Assembly (NCBI RefSeq): GCF_017565405.1
Contig: NZ_JAGEKR010000007.1
Location: 85,470-149,469, forward strand
Direction: 5' to 3'
Length of the DNA: 64,000 nt
Source: Allobranchiibius sp. CTAmp26
GTDB taxonomy: Bacteria; Actinomycetota; Actinomycetes; Actinomycetales; Dermatophilaceae
In this document: positions 15,846-25,954 of the stretch, one piece after another
Position numbering within the stretch: position 1 is the first letter of the stretch
Layout: each line of letters opens with the position of its first letter
Notes under the pieces: generated by a model
Database searches by the model: none
Seen by the model: the letters and a program-made list of their open reading frames with translations, nothing else
Told to the model about the DNA's origin: nothing
Made by a program: the position numbers and the translations under genes

Positions 15846-16549
15846 GCGTGCAGGTTCCGGATGTGGTTCCTGATCGGGGCGTAGTGCTCCTCGATGGCAT
15901 TGCGCAGCCGCTCGAGGTCACCGGCCGCGGCCGAGTCGACGATCTCCACGTGCGCGTTGGCGGTGCGCAGCCAGTCGGCCGGCGCGACGTCCAGGCTGGG
16001 CGCGACCCGCGCCTGCACCTCCCAGAACGCGCCGGTCAGCTGAACCACGAGATGGTTGCCGAGAGGCTCCAGCAGCAGGAGGTGGAACTGCCGGTCCTGC
16101 TCGATGTACGGCTTGCCCTCCTTGGCCAGGGTCTTCATCTGCCGGGCCAGGTCGCCGAGGCCCTTCTCCTGGGCCGCCGTGAAGCTGTCGATGATCGGCC
16201 GGGCGAACCCCTGCTCCATCAACTGGCGGATCGAGACCAGGTCCGCCAGCACGGCGTAGTCGGTGCCGTTGCTCAGCATCGAGCGGAACGCCAGGCTCTC
16301 GATCATCGCGCTCAGCGACAGCCGTCCCACGAAGGTGCCGTGACCGTGGCGCACCTCCACGATATCGAGCGCCGCCAGGGTGCGGATCGCCTCCCGGACG
16401 CTCGAGCGGCTCGCGCCGATCGCCGCGGTCAGTTCCGACTCGGTCGGGAGCGGGTCGCCGGCCCGCAGCCGGTGGTCGAGGATGTAGGACTTGATCCGTT
16501 CGACGGCCTGCAGCTGTGCTGACTGTGGCCGGGCGACCGCCGTGGTCAT
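15842..16549 (-). CDS. FadR-subfamily GntR regulator of the nan/nag locus
   Basis: The protein has about 235 residues. The N-terminal winged helix (about 12-80) has LRAGDPLPTESELTAAIGASRSSVREAIRTLAALDIVEVRHGHGTFV. An all-helical FCD effector domain follows, with QFHLLLLEPLGN and ANAHVEIVDS (metal/ligand His). ATG at 16549 is chosen because AGGAGG precedes it by 5 nt. It heads the nagA operon and diverges from the ABC importer. The palindrome at 16601-16618 between them is the likely operator; the same site precedes the sialidase. The inducer may be a sialic acid or amino-sugar phosphate, which is inference. Confidence 0.88.
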   Translation of the reverse strand: MTTAVARPQSAQLQAVERIKSYILDHRLRAGDPLPTESELTAAIGASRSSVREAIRTLAALDIVEVRHGHGTFVGRLSLSAMIESLAFRSMLSNGTDYAVLADLVSIRQLMEQGFARPIIDSFTAAQEKGLGDLARQMKTLAKEGKPYIEQDRQFHLLLLEPLGNHLVVQLTGAFWEVQARVAPSLDVAPADWLRTANAHVEIVDSAAAGDLERLRNAIEEHYAPIRNHIRNLHA

Positions 16550-16600
16550 GGGTCCTCCTGTGGTGTGTGGGTTCGACAAGAGCATACAAGACGATGTCCG

Positions 16601-16618
16601 ATGTCAGACGTCTGATGT
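16601..16618. promoter_or_regulatory. GntR operator in the divergent nan/nag promoter
   Basis: ATGTCAGACGTCTGATGT contains the perfect 12-bp palindrome TCAGACGTCTGA (16604-16615). TATGCT -10-like boxes flank it on the plus strand (16618-16623) and minus strand (16586-16581). An almost identical 18-mer (17 of 18 bases on the opposite strand) is at 41880-41897 before the sialidase gene. Its position fits repression of both divergent operons by the adjacent GntR protein. Confidence 0.7.
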
Positions 16619-16656
16619 ATGCTGCTTCACATTCCGCGCCCAGCCATGGAGGCACC

Positions 16657-18294
16657 ATGACCCGCACCAAGCTTGCTCTCGACCCCGCCGGCCTGACCGG
16701 TACGACGCGCCGCACCTTCCTGCGGTACACCGGCACGCTGAGTGCTGGCGCCGCCATCACCGCCGCGGTGAGCGCCTGCGGTCCCGAGTCGGGCACCAGC
16801 AACGGCGCGACCGGCTCCGGCAAGTCCGGGTCGTCCGAGATCGACGCCACGCTCGCGTTCACCCTCTCCAGCGGGCTGGACCCGGTCAACGCGTCCAGTG
16901 CGGTCGCGACCGCCGCCAACCAGCATGTGTTCGAGGGGCTGATCGACCTCGATCCGATCACCCGGGCGCCGTACCTCGCGCTCGCCAAGTCCCAGCCGAC
17001 GGCCAGCGCCGACGGCAAGACCTGGACGGTCACGCTGCGCGACGGCGCGAACTTCTCCGACGGCACCCCGGTCACGGCCACCGACGTCGCCTGGTCCTTC
17101 ACCCGCGCTCAGGACCCGACGACGCTGATGTCGCAGTTCATCACCTTCATCTCCTCGGTGCGGGCCAAGGATGCATCGACCGTCGAGTTCACGCTCAAGC
17201 AGCCGTTCACCCTGTTCCCGAGCCGGATCTCGGTCATCAAGATCGTGCCGAAGGCCAAGACCGGGACGGCCGCCGCGAGCAAGACGTTCGACACCGCGCC
17301 GATCGGCAGCGGCCCGTGGAAGCTGCTCACCGCGGACGCGAACAACGGCCTGACCTTCGCGGCGAATGCCGGTTACAACGGCTCGCGCAAGGCGAAGGCC
17401 ACCAGCATGGTGTGGCACACCACCACGCAGGCGGCGACCCGGGTCGCCGACCTGCAGAGTGGCCGGTCGCAGGCGATCGAGGCCGTCCCCTACATCAACG
17501 TCAAGCAGCTGCAGGGCAAGAAGGACGTCGAGGCGAAGCAGGCGTTCAACCAGATCTTCCTGATGTTCAACTGCTCGGCGAAACCGTTCGACGACAAGCG
17601 GGTCCGACAGGCGTTGCACTACGCCATCGACACCGACTCGCTGATCCGGACGGCGTTCCAGGGATACGCGTCGGCTGCCGACAGCTACCTTGACCCGGCG
17701 AACGCCGACTACCAGAAGGCCTCGACGGTCTACTCCTACGACAAGGCGAAGGCCACGTCGCTGCTCGCCGCCGCCGGGGTGTCCAACCTGTCCATCGAGC
17801 TGGTGACCACCGACGCCGCCGCCGTGACCGACACCGCCCCGCTGATCATCGACGCGTGGAAGCAGATCGGCGTGCACGCCACCCTGAACACCGCACCGTC
17901 GTCCTCGGTCTACGCACCGGCGCCGGACGGCCTGGTGTCCAAGCCGACCTTCCGCGCGCTGCTCGCCTCCGGTGATCCGTCGGTCTTCGGGACCGACACC
18001 GATCTGTTGCTGCGCTGGTTCTACTTCGGTGAGACCTGGCCGCAGGACCGTTACCACTGGGACGCCGCGTCGCAGAAGAAGGTCGCGGGTCTGCTGGAAC
18101 AGGCGGCCAGGGAGTCGGACAGGACCGCGCAGAAGGCCCTGTGGAAGCAGGTGCTCGACTTCGTCGCCCAGGAGGCGCCGCTCTATCCGGTGCTGCACAC
18201 CAAGATCGTCACCGGCTGGGACACGAAGAAGCTGACCGGTTTCGAGGCGGCACCGACGACCGGCCTGTACTTCCTCGGCGCCTCCCGCTCGTGA
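16657..18294 (+). CDS. Extracellular solute-binding lipoprotein (SBP_bac_5 family)
   Basis: The protein has 545 residues. The N-terminus carries a twin-arginine-like signal (TRRTFLRYTG) and a lipobox-like AVSACG near residue 41, so it is exported and lipid-anchored. The body is a family-5 peptide-type binding protein: GKTWTVTLRDGANFSDGTPVTATDVAWSF, FDDKRVRQALHYAID, and a C-terminal tail typical of DppA-like proteins. In this locus the ligand is more likely a sialic acid or amino sugar than a peptide; SatABCD of Haemophilus ducreyi is a known peptide-type sialic acid importer. ATG at 16657 has GGAGG 5 nt upstream. Confidence 0.88.
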   Translation: MTRTKLALDPAGLTGTTRRTFLRYTGTLSAGAAITAAVSACGPESGTSNGATGSGKSGSSEIDATLAFTLSSGLDPVNASSAVATAANQHVFEGLIDLDPITRAPYLALAKSQPTASADGKTWTVTLRDGANFSDGTPVTATDVAWSFTRAQDPTTLMSQFITFISSVRAKDASTVEFTLKQPFTLFPSRISVIKIVPKAKTGTAAASKTFDTAPIGSGPWKLLTADANNGLTFAANAGYNGSRKAKATSMVWHTTTQAATRVADLQSGRSQAIEAVPYINVKQLQGKKDVEAKQAFNQIFLMFNCSAKPFDDKRVRQALHYAIDTDSLIRTAFQGYASAADSYLDPANADYQKASTVYSYDKAKATSLLAAAGVSNLSIELVTTDAAAVTDTAPLIIDAWKQIGVHATLNTAPSSSVYAPAPDGLVSKPTFRALLASGDPSVFGTDTDLLLRWFYFGETWPQDRYHWDAASQKKVAGLLEQAARESDRTAQKALWKQVLDFVAQEAPLYPVLHTKIVTGWDTKKLTGFEAAPTTGLYFLGASRS

Positions 18295-18336
18295 TGGCGA
18301 CCCCTGTCCTGCCGGTCACGTTGTGAAGGAGCTCCC

Positions 18337-19293
18337 ATGACCAACGTCCTGGGCATGGTCGTACGACGACTGCTCACGCTGATACCGCTGATGCTCGGCA
18401 TCGCCCTGTTCGTCTTCGTGATCATGCGACTGTCACCGGTCAACTCCGCCGTCTCGGCACTCGGCGACAACGCCTCGCCCGCCCAGATCGCGGCGTACAA
18501 CCAGGCGCACGGGCTCGACAAGCCGGCGCCGGTGCAGTTCGTGACGTTCGTCAAGGACCTGCTGACCGGTGACCTCGGCACCACCCAGTCGCTCAACAAG
18601 TCGGTCGGCTCGCTGGTGAGCGAGGCGCTGCCGGTCACGCTGGAGCTCACGCTCATCGGTGCGTTCCTCGCGCTGGTGCTGGCCGTCGTGCTCGGCATCG
18701 TCGCCGCGCTCTTCCGCGACCGGTGGCCGGACCAGGTCATCCGCGTCATCTCGATGACGGGCATCTCGGTGCCGTCGTTCTGGCTCGCGCTGCTGCTGAT
18801 CCAGCAGCTGTCGATCACCTGGGGCTGGCTGCCGAACGCCGGGTACACCAACCCGTCCGACTCGGTGACCGGCTTCTTCGAGTCCATGGCGATGCCGGCG
18901 ATCGCCCTCGCAGTGCCCGTCGGTTGCTCGCTGGCCCGCATCGTGCGGACCGCGATGGTCGAGGAGCTCGACAAGGACTACGTCCGGACGGCGTACGGCT
19001 CCGGGCTGCCGCCGCGGGTCGTGGTCGGGCGCAACGTGCTGCGCAACGCCCTGGTCAACCCACTGACGGTGCTCGGCCTGCGGGTCGGTTACCTGCTGGG
19101 CGGCACCATCATCATCGAGGCGATCTTCCAGATGCCCGGGATGGGCACCCTGGTCATGCAGGCCGTCACCACCAACGACACCGCGCTCGCGCAGGGCACC
19201 ATCCTGGTCATCGCCGGATGCTTCGTCGTGATCAACCTGGTGGTCGACATCCTCTACATGGTCGCCAACCCCCGACTGCGAGGGAGCCACTGA
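18337..19293 (+). CDS. ABC importer permease, DppB type
   Basis: The 318-residue protein has six membrane helices. It starts with LGMVVRRLLTLIPLMLGIALFVFVIMRLSP and has the EAA-type cytoplasmic loop DYVRTAYGSGLPPRVVVGRNVLRNALVNPLT, matching the first permease of peptide/nickel-type importers. It follows the binding protein by 42 bp (GAAGGAG Shine-Dalgarno) and its stop overlaps the next start as TGATG. Confidence 0.9.
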   Translation: MTNVLGMVVRRLLTLIPLMLGIALFVFVIMRLSPVNSAVSALGDNASPAQIAAYNQAHGLDKPAPVQFVTFVKDLLTGDLGTTQSLNKSVGSLVSEALPVTLELTLIGAFLALVLAVVLGIVAALFRDRWPDQVIRVISMTGISVPSFWLALLLIQQLSITWGWLPNAGYTNPSDSVTGFFESMAMPAIALAVPVGCSLARIVRTAMVEELDKDYVRTAYGSGLPPRVVVGRNVLRNALVNPLTVLGLRVGYLLGGTIIIEAIFQMPGMGTLVMQAVTTNDTALAQGTILVIAGCFVVINLVVDILYMVANPRLRGSH

Positions 19294-21299
19294 TGCCCAC
19301 CTACCGTTCCGGCCTGGCCGCCACCCTGTCCTCCGCCCGCAACGGGCGCCGACCGTCGTTCAGTCTGCGGCGCTTCGGCATGCCGGCTCGCGTCGCGCTG
19401 GCGTTCGTGGCCCTGCTCGTCCTGGTCGCCCTCTTCAGCACCTGGCTGACGCCGCACGATCCGACACGCCCCGGACTCGCACCCGTCGGCACCGGCCCGG
19501 GAGGCTCGTACTGGTTCGGTGTCGACGCCTCCGGGCGCGACGTCTTCTCCCGGCTGGTCGCGGGCACCCGACGCTCCCTGGAGGTCGGGTTCGGCGCCGC
19601 CGCCCTGGCCCTGATCGTGGGAACGGTGCTCGGCGCCCTGGCGGCGACGAGCCGCAAGGCCGTCGACGAGATCATCATGCGGCTGCTCGACATCGTCATG
19701 GCGTTCCCAGCCATCGCACTCGCCGCGGTGCTGATCGTCGCGTACGGCAAGGACAAGCTGAGCGTCCTGATCATCGCCATCGGTTTCGTCTTCGCACCCT
19801 CCATCGCCCGGGTCGTGCGCGCCAACGTGCTGGCGCAGTACGGCGAGGACTACGTCGCCGCCGAACACGTCATCGGCGCCCGGCGGGTGCACATCCTGCG
19901 TCGTCACGTGCTGCGCAACTGCGCGGCACCCGTCCTGGTCTTCGCCACGGTGATGGTGGCCGACTCGATCATCTTCGAGGCGTCGCTGTCCTTCATCGGT
20001 GGTGGCCTGCCGGGCCAGGCGGCGCAGTCGTCCTGGGGCTCGGTCATCGCCTACGGCCAGCAGATCCTCACGGCAGGCTCCTGGTGGGCGACCTTCTTCC
20101 CCGGTCTGCTCATCCTGCTCACCGTGCTCGCGCTGAACATCCTGAGCGAGGGCATCTCCGATGCCTGGGCCGCACCGGCCACCGGCGGGACGAGCGCGGA
20201 TACAGCGGCGCCCCTGCCGGAGACAGCACCCACCTCGGCCGGGCACCCCGTCGAGGACACCCCCACCGCCCTGCCCGGGCTCGCCCGGGCTGCCGCACGA
20301 CTGCGGAGCTCGGCCCGTCCGCTCCCGGACGGCGACCCGATCCTGACGGTCCGCGACCTGCACATCCGCTTCGCCGACCGCCATCGAGGAGTCGACATCG
20401 TGGACGGCGTGGACCTGCAGGTCCGCCCCGGTGAAGTGCTCGGCCTCGTCGGCGAGTCCGGCAGCGGGAAGTCCCTCACCTCCCTCACCGTGATGGGCGT
20501 GCAGCCCACCGGTGCCGAGGTGACCGGCTCGATGGTCTTCGACGGCCAGGAGCTGGTGGGGATGAAGGCGGCCAGACGGCGCGCGCTGATGGGCAGCCAG
20601 ATCGCGATGGTGTACCAGGACGCGCTGTCGGCGCTCAACCCCGCGATGACGATCAAGGCCCAGCTCGCTCAGGTCGTCAAGCGCGGTGGCACCCGCACCG
20701 CGCGCGAGTTGATGGAGCTGGTCGGGCTGGACCCGCAACGCACGCTGTCGTCGTACCCGCACGAACTGTCCGGCGGTCAGCGCCAGCGGGTGGTCATCGC
20801 CATGGCGCTGTCCCGCGACCCCAAGCTGATCATCGCCGACGAACCCACCACGGCACTGGACGTCACCGTCCAGGCGCAGGTCGTCCAGTTGCTGCTGCGG
20901 CTGCGCGAGGAGCTCGGGTTCGCGCTCATCCTGGTCAGTCACGATCTGGCCCTGGTCAGCGAGGTGTGCGACCGGGTGGCCGTCATGTACGGCGGCCGGA
21001 TCGTCGAGACCGGCGTCTGCGCCGACATCGTCGCCGAACCTCGGCACCACTACAGCCGTGGCCTGCTCGGCTCGGTCCTCTCACTGGAGGCGGGCGCCGC
21101 CCGGCTCACCCAGATCACGGGGACGGTGCCGTCACCGGCCGACTTCCCACAGGGGTGCCGCTTCGCGGACCGCTGCCCGATGGCCACGCAGGTCTGCCTG
21201 GACGACGCGCCCCGACTCACCGGTGACGACCCGCATCACCTCACGGCCTGCCACCACCCCGCCGGCCACCGCGCCGCACTCGAGGAGGCTCACTCATGA
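19293..21299 (+). CDS. Fused ABC permease (DppC type) and ATPase (DppD type)
   Basis: The protein has 668 residues. Residues 1 to about 295 form the second permease, with FSTWLTPHDP, GTDASGRDVFSRL-like sequence, the loop DYVAAEHVIGARRVHILRRHVLRN and C-terminal ALNILSEGISDAW. An Ala/Pro/Thr-rich linker of about 50 residues leads to an ATPase at about 350-668, with Walker A GESGSGKS, signature LSGGQRQR, Walker B LIIADEPTTALD and the oligopeptide-transporter C-terminal motif with CRFADRCP. Fusions of this kind occur in actinobacteria. It fixes a 1:1 ratio of one permease to one ATPase. The start overlaps the previous stop. Confidence 0.9.
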   Translation: MPTYRSGLAATLSSARNGRRPSFSLRRFGMPARVALAFVALLVLVALFSTWLTPHDPTRPGLAPVGTGPGGSYWFGVDASGRDVFSRLVAGTRRSLEVGFGAAALALIVGTVLGALAATSRKAVDEIIMRLLDIVMAFPAIALAAVLIVAYGKDKLSVLIIAIGFVFAPSIARVVRANVLAQYGEDYVAAEHVIGARRVHILRRHVLRNCAAPVLVFATVMVADSIIFEASLSFIGGGLPGQAAQSSWGSVIAYGQQILTAGSWWATFFPGLLILLTVLALNILSEGISDAWAAPATGGTSADTAAPLPETAPTSAGHPVEDTPTALPGLARAAARLRSSARPLPDGDPILTVRDLHIRFADRHRGVDIVDGVDLQVRPGEVLGLVGESGSGKSLTSLTVMGVQPTGAEVTGSMVFDGQELVGMKAARRRALMGSQIAMVYQDALSALNPAMTIKAQLAQVVKRGGTRTARELMELVGLDPQRTLSSYPHELSGGQRQRVVIAMALSRDPKLIIADEPTTALDVTVQAQVVQLLLRLREELGFALILVSHDLALVSEVCDRVAVMYGGRIVETGVCADIVAEPRHHYSRGLLGSVLSLEAGAARLTQITGTVPSPADFPQGCRFADRCPMATQVCLDDAPRLTGDDPHHLTACHHPAGHRAALEEAHS

Positions 21300-22381
21300 T
21301 CGGTGGATCGGACGCGCCCGTCCTGCAGACCGAGGACCTGAGCGTGGTGCACCGCACGCGCGGTGGCGGTATGTTCGACAGGGCCAGGGTCTACGCGCTC
21401 ACATCGGCCGATGTGGCGATCCACGCCGGTGAGACGGTCGGCATCGTCGGCGAGTCCGGCTGCGGGAAGTCGACCCTGGCCAAGGCCATGGTCGGCCTGC
21501 AGGCACCCACGTCCGGTCGGTTGCTGTGGTCCGGCGAGGACGTGTGGGCGATGTCCGCGGCCCGCCGCCGCGCGACCCTGGGCCGCGGTGTCGGGATGAT
21601 CTTCCAGGACCCCGCGGGTTCGCTGAATCGCCGGATGCCCGTCTCGCAGATCATCCGGGACCCGCTCGACGTGCACCGCTGGAAGACCGCGCGGGACCGG
21701 GGCGCCCGGGTCCGCAGTCTCATGGAGATGGTCGGGTTGCCGCAGTCCCTCGCGGGCGCGCTGCCCGGCCAACTGTCCGGCGGTCAGCGCCAACGCGTCT
21801 CGATCGCCCGGGCGCTCGCCATGGAGCCCTCGTTGATCGTGGCCGACGAGCCGACCAGCGCACTCGACGTCTCGGTGCGCGCGCAGATCCTCAACCTGCT
21901 GATGGATCTCAAGAACGAGCTCGGACTGTCGATGGTGTTCGTGTCCCACGACATCCAGACCGTGAAACGGATCAGCGACCGCATCGTGACCATGTACCTC
22001 GGCCGGGTCGTGGAGGAGACACCCGCGGTGCTGCTGCCCGACGGCAGCCGGCACCCCTACACCCGGGCGCTCTTCTCGGCCACCCCCAGCCTGCTCGACG
22101 CCGTCGAGCCGATCCCCCTGACCGGGCCGGTGCCCTCGGCCACCGCGCCCCCGAGCGGGTGCCCGTTCCGGACCCGCTGCTGGCGGGCGGACGACGCGTG
22201 CGCACAGGACATGCCACCCGTGACGTCCGCACCGGGCGGTCACCAGTTCCGTTGTCATCACCCGATTCCCGAAGGTACGTCGGCGCGCGCCGTGCTGCGC
22301 GACGCTCGCGACGCTCATCCAGCCCACCCTGCCCATCCAGCACACCCCGTCGCCTCTGTCGACGCCGACCAAGGAGCCTGA
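21296..22381 (+). CDS. ABC importer ATPase, DppF type
   Basis: The 361-residue protein has Walker A GESGCGKS, Q-loop FQDPAGSLNRRMPV, signature LSGGQRQRVSIARAL, Walker B LIVADEPTSALDVS and H-loop FVSHD. The oligopeptide ATP-binding C-terminal motif is GCPFRTRCWRADDAC. The tail ends with four AHP-type tripeptide repeats (PAHPAHPAHP), a small in-frame repeat without known function. It is coupled to the fusion gene by an ATGA overlap. Confidence 0.92.
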   Translation: MIGGSDAPVLQTEDLSVVHRTRGGGMFDRARVYALTSADVAIHAGETVGIVGESGCGKSTLAKAMVGLQAPTSGRLLWSGEDVWAMSAARRRATLGRGVGMIFQDPAGSLNRRMPVSQIIRDPLDVHRWKTARDRGARVRSLMEMVGLPQSLAGALPGQLSGGQRQRVSIARALAMEPSLIVADEPTSALDVSVRAQILNLLMDLKNELGLSMVFVSHDIQTVKRISDRIVTMYLGRVVEETPAVLLPDGSRHPYTRALFSATPSLLDAVEPIPLTGPVPSATAPPSGCPFRTRCWRADDACAQDMPPVTSAPGGHQFRCHHPIPEGTSARAVLRDARDAHPAHPAHPAHPVASVDADQGA

Positions 22382-22387
22382 ATCGCC

Positions 22388-23326
22388 GTGCCCGACCTGA
22401 CCCTCACCGGTGTCATCCCACCCGTCCTCACCCCGCTCACCGACGACGGGGAGGTGGACGTCGCGTCGCTCGAACGGCTGGTGCAGCACCTGCTCGACGG
22501 CGGGGTCAGTGGCCTGTTCGCGCTCGGCAGCTCGGGCGAGACGGTGTTCCTCACCGACCCCCAGCGTGACCAGGCGCTGGAGGTCATCGTGAGGTCCGCG
22601 GCAGGCGCAGTGCCCGTCATCGCCGGGTGCATCGAGCCGACGACGCCCCGGGTGATCCAGCGGGTGCGGGCCGCGGAGCGATTCGGGGTGGACGCGATCG
22701 TGGCGACCGCGCCCTTCTACGCGATCGTCGGACCGCACGAGACCGAGCGTCACCTGCGCGCCGTCGGCGCCGCGTCCGACCTGCCGCTGCTCGCTTACGA
22801 CATCCCGGTCTGCGTCGGACGCAAACTGCCCAACGACCTTCTGCTGCAGCTCGCTTCGGACGGTGTCCTCGCCGGTGTCAAGGACTCCAGCGGCGACGAC
22901 GTCGCCTTCCGGCAGCTCGTGGTCGGACTCCAGGACCGGCAGGTGGAGGACTTCGCGACCCTGACCGGGCACGAGGTCGTCGTCGACGCGATGCTCCTGG
23001 CCGGAGCCACCGGGTCGGTGCCGGGTCTCGCCAACGTCGACCCCCACGGCTACGCGCGCCTGCACCGCGGCGCCGCCGACGGCGACTGGGACACCGCACA
23101 CAAGGAGCAGGAGCGTCTGGTGCGCCTCTTCCGCATCGTCGACGCCGCCGACCCCGCCACCGCCGCGGGCGCGACCCGCGGGATCGGCGCGTTCAAGACC
23201 GCCCTGCATCTGCTGGGCGTCATCGACTCCCCCGCCGTCTCGCTGCCCATGCGGCGGTACGACGCCGCCGAGACCGGCCGGGTGCGCGAGCACCTCGAAC
23301 GCGCGGGTCTGTCCGTCCGCCGATGA
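22388..23326 (+). CDS. DapA/NanA-family aldolase, likely N-acetylneuraminate lyase
   Basis: The 312-residue TIM-barrel protein belongs to the dihydrodipicolinate synthase/N-acetylneuraminate lyase family. GVIPPVLTPLTDDGEVD is at the N-terminus, GSSGE takes the place of the usual G[ST][TS]GE, the active-site Tyr is in LAYDIP, and the Schiff-base Lys is in GVKDSSGD. Position next to a ROK kinase and nanE argues for cleavage of N-acetylneuraminate to N-acetylmannosamine and pyruvate. The sequence alone does not exclude another 2-keto acid. GTG start with AAGGAG about 12 nt upstream, a rather long gap. Confidence 0.78.
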   Translation: MPDLTLTGVIPPVLTPLTDDGEVDVASLERLVQHLLDGGVSGLFALGSSGETVFLTDPQRDQALEVIVRSAAGAVPVIAGCIEPTTPRVIQRVRAAERFGVDAIVATAPFYAIVGPHETERHLRAVGAASDLPLLAYDIPVCVGRKLPNDLLLQLASDGVLAGVKDSSGDDVAFRQLVVGLQDRQVEDFATLTGHEVVVDAMLLAGATGSVPGLANVDPHGYARLHRGAADGDWDTAHKEQERLVRLFRIVDAADPATAAGATRGIGAFKTALHLLGVIDSPAVSLPMRRYDAAETGRVREHLERAGLSVRR

Positions 23327-24258
23327 CGCGCACTGCCCGGGCACAGGACGCCGTGGTCGGGGTGGACCTCGGGGGCACCAAGACCAATGCGGCGCTGATC
23401 GACCGGGAAGGACACATCCTGCGACGGGCGACGTCGAGGACACCTGGGCGCGGCGGACCGGGAGAGATCGTCCGGACGGTCGGCCGGCTCGTCGAGCAGG
23501 TCGGCAGGCATGCTCATCCCCTCGGCGTCGGCGTCGGCAGCGCTGGCGTGATCGACCACGTGCGCGGTGAGGTGGTTTCGGCCACGAGCGTGCTGCGCGA
23601 CTGGGCGGGTACGCCGATCCGCCAGGTGCTGGAGCAGTGGACCGGCCTGCCGGTGGTCGTCGACAACGACGTGCACACGCATGCGCTGGGCGAGCTCTGG
23701 CGCGGTCGCGCCCGCGAGGTGCACAGCATGCTGCTGGTGGCGGTGGGCACGGGCGTCGGCGCCTCCCTCGTCCTCGACGGCGAGGTCTGGCACGGTGCCC
23801 GCCACGTCGCCGGCCACCTGGGTCACATCGTCTCGGCGTACGCCGACGGGAGGCCATGCGTCTGCGGTGGGTGGGGACACCTGGAATCGGTCGCCTCCGG
23901 TCCTGCGATCTGCGCCGAGGTCGCCCGCCAGACGGGCGAGCCGGTCGACCGACTGCAGGACGTGGTCCACGCGGCCGACGCGGGATCGGCCATCGAGACC
24001 GACGCCTTGCGCCAGGGTGCGCTGGCTCTCGGTGTCGCCGTGGGCGGTGTCGTGAATCTGCTCGACCCGCAGCTGGTCGTCGTCACCGGAGGCGTAACCG
24101 GTGCCGGCCCGTCGTGGTGGACGGCGATGGATCGCGCGCTGCGGGCCGAACTCCTGCCGGCGACCCGCGACGTACCCGTGCTCGACAGCGAGCTCGGCGC
24201 CGACGCCGCGCTCCTCGGCGCGGCCCGCATGGCCTTCGAGAGGACGTCCCGTGTCTGA
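23323..24258 (+). CDS. ROK-family sugar kinase, likely N-acetylmannosamine kinase
   Basis: The 311-residue protein has the ROK ATP motif VGVDLGGTKTNAALID, catalytic Asp in VVVDNDVH, phosphate loop VGTGVGASLVLDGEVWHGA and the zinc site GHLGHI...CVCGGWGHLESVASG. The third Cys of the classic CxCGxxGC site is His here, which could still bind zinc. Between the lyase and nanE it most likely phosphorylates N-acetylmannosamine, the NanK step. The start overlaps the previous stop (ATGA) and its end overlaps nanE by 8 bp. Confidence 0.85.
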   Translation: MTRTARAQDAVVGVDLGGTKTNAALIDREGHILRRATSRTPGRGGPGEIVRTVGRLVEQVGRHAHPLGVGVGSAGVIDHVRGEVVSATSVLRDWAGTPIRQVLEQWTGLPVVVDNDVHTHALGELWRGRAREVHSMLLVAVGTGVGASLVLDGEVWHGARHVAGHLGHIVSAYADGRPCVCGGWGHLESVASGPAICAEVARQTGEPVDRLQDVVHAADAGSAIETDALRQGALALGVAVGGVVNLLDPQLVVVTGGVTGAGPSWWTAMDRALRAELLPATRDVPVLDSELGADAALLGAARMAFERTSRV

Positions 24259-24952
24259 CCTGATGGAGCGACTACGTGGGCGCCTCGTCGTGTCCTGCCA
24301 GGCCTATCCCGGCGAGCCGATGCGGGATCCGCGCACCATGACCCAGATCGCGCAGGCCGCGGTCGCCGGCGGTGCGGCGGCGATCCGTGCTCAGGGCATC
24401 GAGGACCTGGCCTCGATCGTGGCTGCTGTGGACGTCCCCGTCATCGGCCTGTGGAAGGACGGCGATGCGACGGTCTACATCACCCCCACCCTCGATCACG
24501 CGCTGGCCGTCGCCGCCACCGGGTCGCACATCGTCGCGATCGACGGGACCGGTCAGGAGAGACCGGACGGCCGCAGCCTCGCGCAGACGATCGAGGCCCT
24601 GCACGAGCGGACCACCGCCCTGGTCATGGCCGACTGCTCGACGCTCGAGGAGGGCCGGGCCGCTGCCGATTGCGGCGCCGACCTGGTGGGGACCACCCTC
24701 GCCGGGTACACGTCGTACACGCACAGGACGCCCGGTCCCGATATCGAACTCGTCAGGACGCTCGTCGACGCCGTCGAGGTCCCGGTGATCTGCGAGGGGC
24801 GCGTCCACTCCCCCGCTCAGGCGGCGCAGGCCATCGAGGCCGGCGCCTTCGCGGTGGTCGTGGGCACGGCCATCACCCACCCGCAGACCATCACGGGCTG
24901 GTTCGATCACGCCGTCCGGGACGCAGCGGAGTCCGTGGTCTGCGGCGAGTAG
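24251..24952 (+). CDS. nanE: N-acetylmannosamine-6-phosphate 2-epimerase
   Basis: The 233-residue TIM-barrel protein has the NanE set: LVVSCQAYPGEPMRDPRTM, AIRAQGIEDL, PVIGLWKDG, ALVMADCSTLEEG, DLVGTTLAGYT, and PVICEGRVHSPAQAAQAIEAGAFAVVVGTAITHP. It converts ManNAc-6-phosphate to GlcNAc-6-phosphate, the NagA substrate, in the cytosol. GTG at 24251 has GAGAGGACG upstream; ATG at 24263 is an alternative. It is the last gene of the plus-strand operon and converges on purU across 93 bp. Confidence 0.93.
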   Translation: MSDLMERLRGRLVVSCQAYPGEPMRDPRTMTQIAQAAVAGGAAAIRAQGIEDLASIVAAVDVPVIGLWKDGDATVYITPTLDHALAVAATGSHIVAIDGTGQERPDGRSLAQTIEALHERTTALVMADCSTLEEGRAAADCGADLVGTTLAGYTSYTHRTPGPDIELVRTLVDAVEVPVICEGRVHSPAQAAQAIEAGAFAVVVGTAITHPQTITGWFDHAVRDAAESVVCGE

Positions 24953-25045
24953 CACCGGGCGGCGGGCCGATCGGCCGCGTGGACCCTAGATGGCGACACG
25001 AGCGACGCCCGAGCCTCGAACCCGAACGGTGTGGCATTCGCTGTC

Positions 25046-25943
<898 letters not shown>

Positions 25944-25954
<11 letters not shown>

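Noticed and set aside
16657..22381. Ordinary peptide importer
   Set aside because: Sequence family is peptide/nickel type, but co-operonic lyase, ROK kinase and NanE and the operator shared with a sialidase make an amino-sugar or sialic acid ligand more likely. Kept as alternative only.
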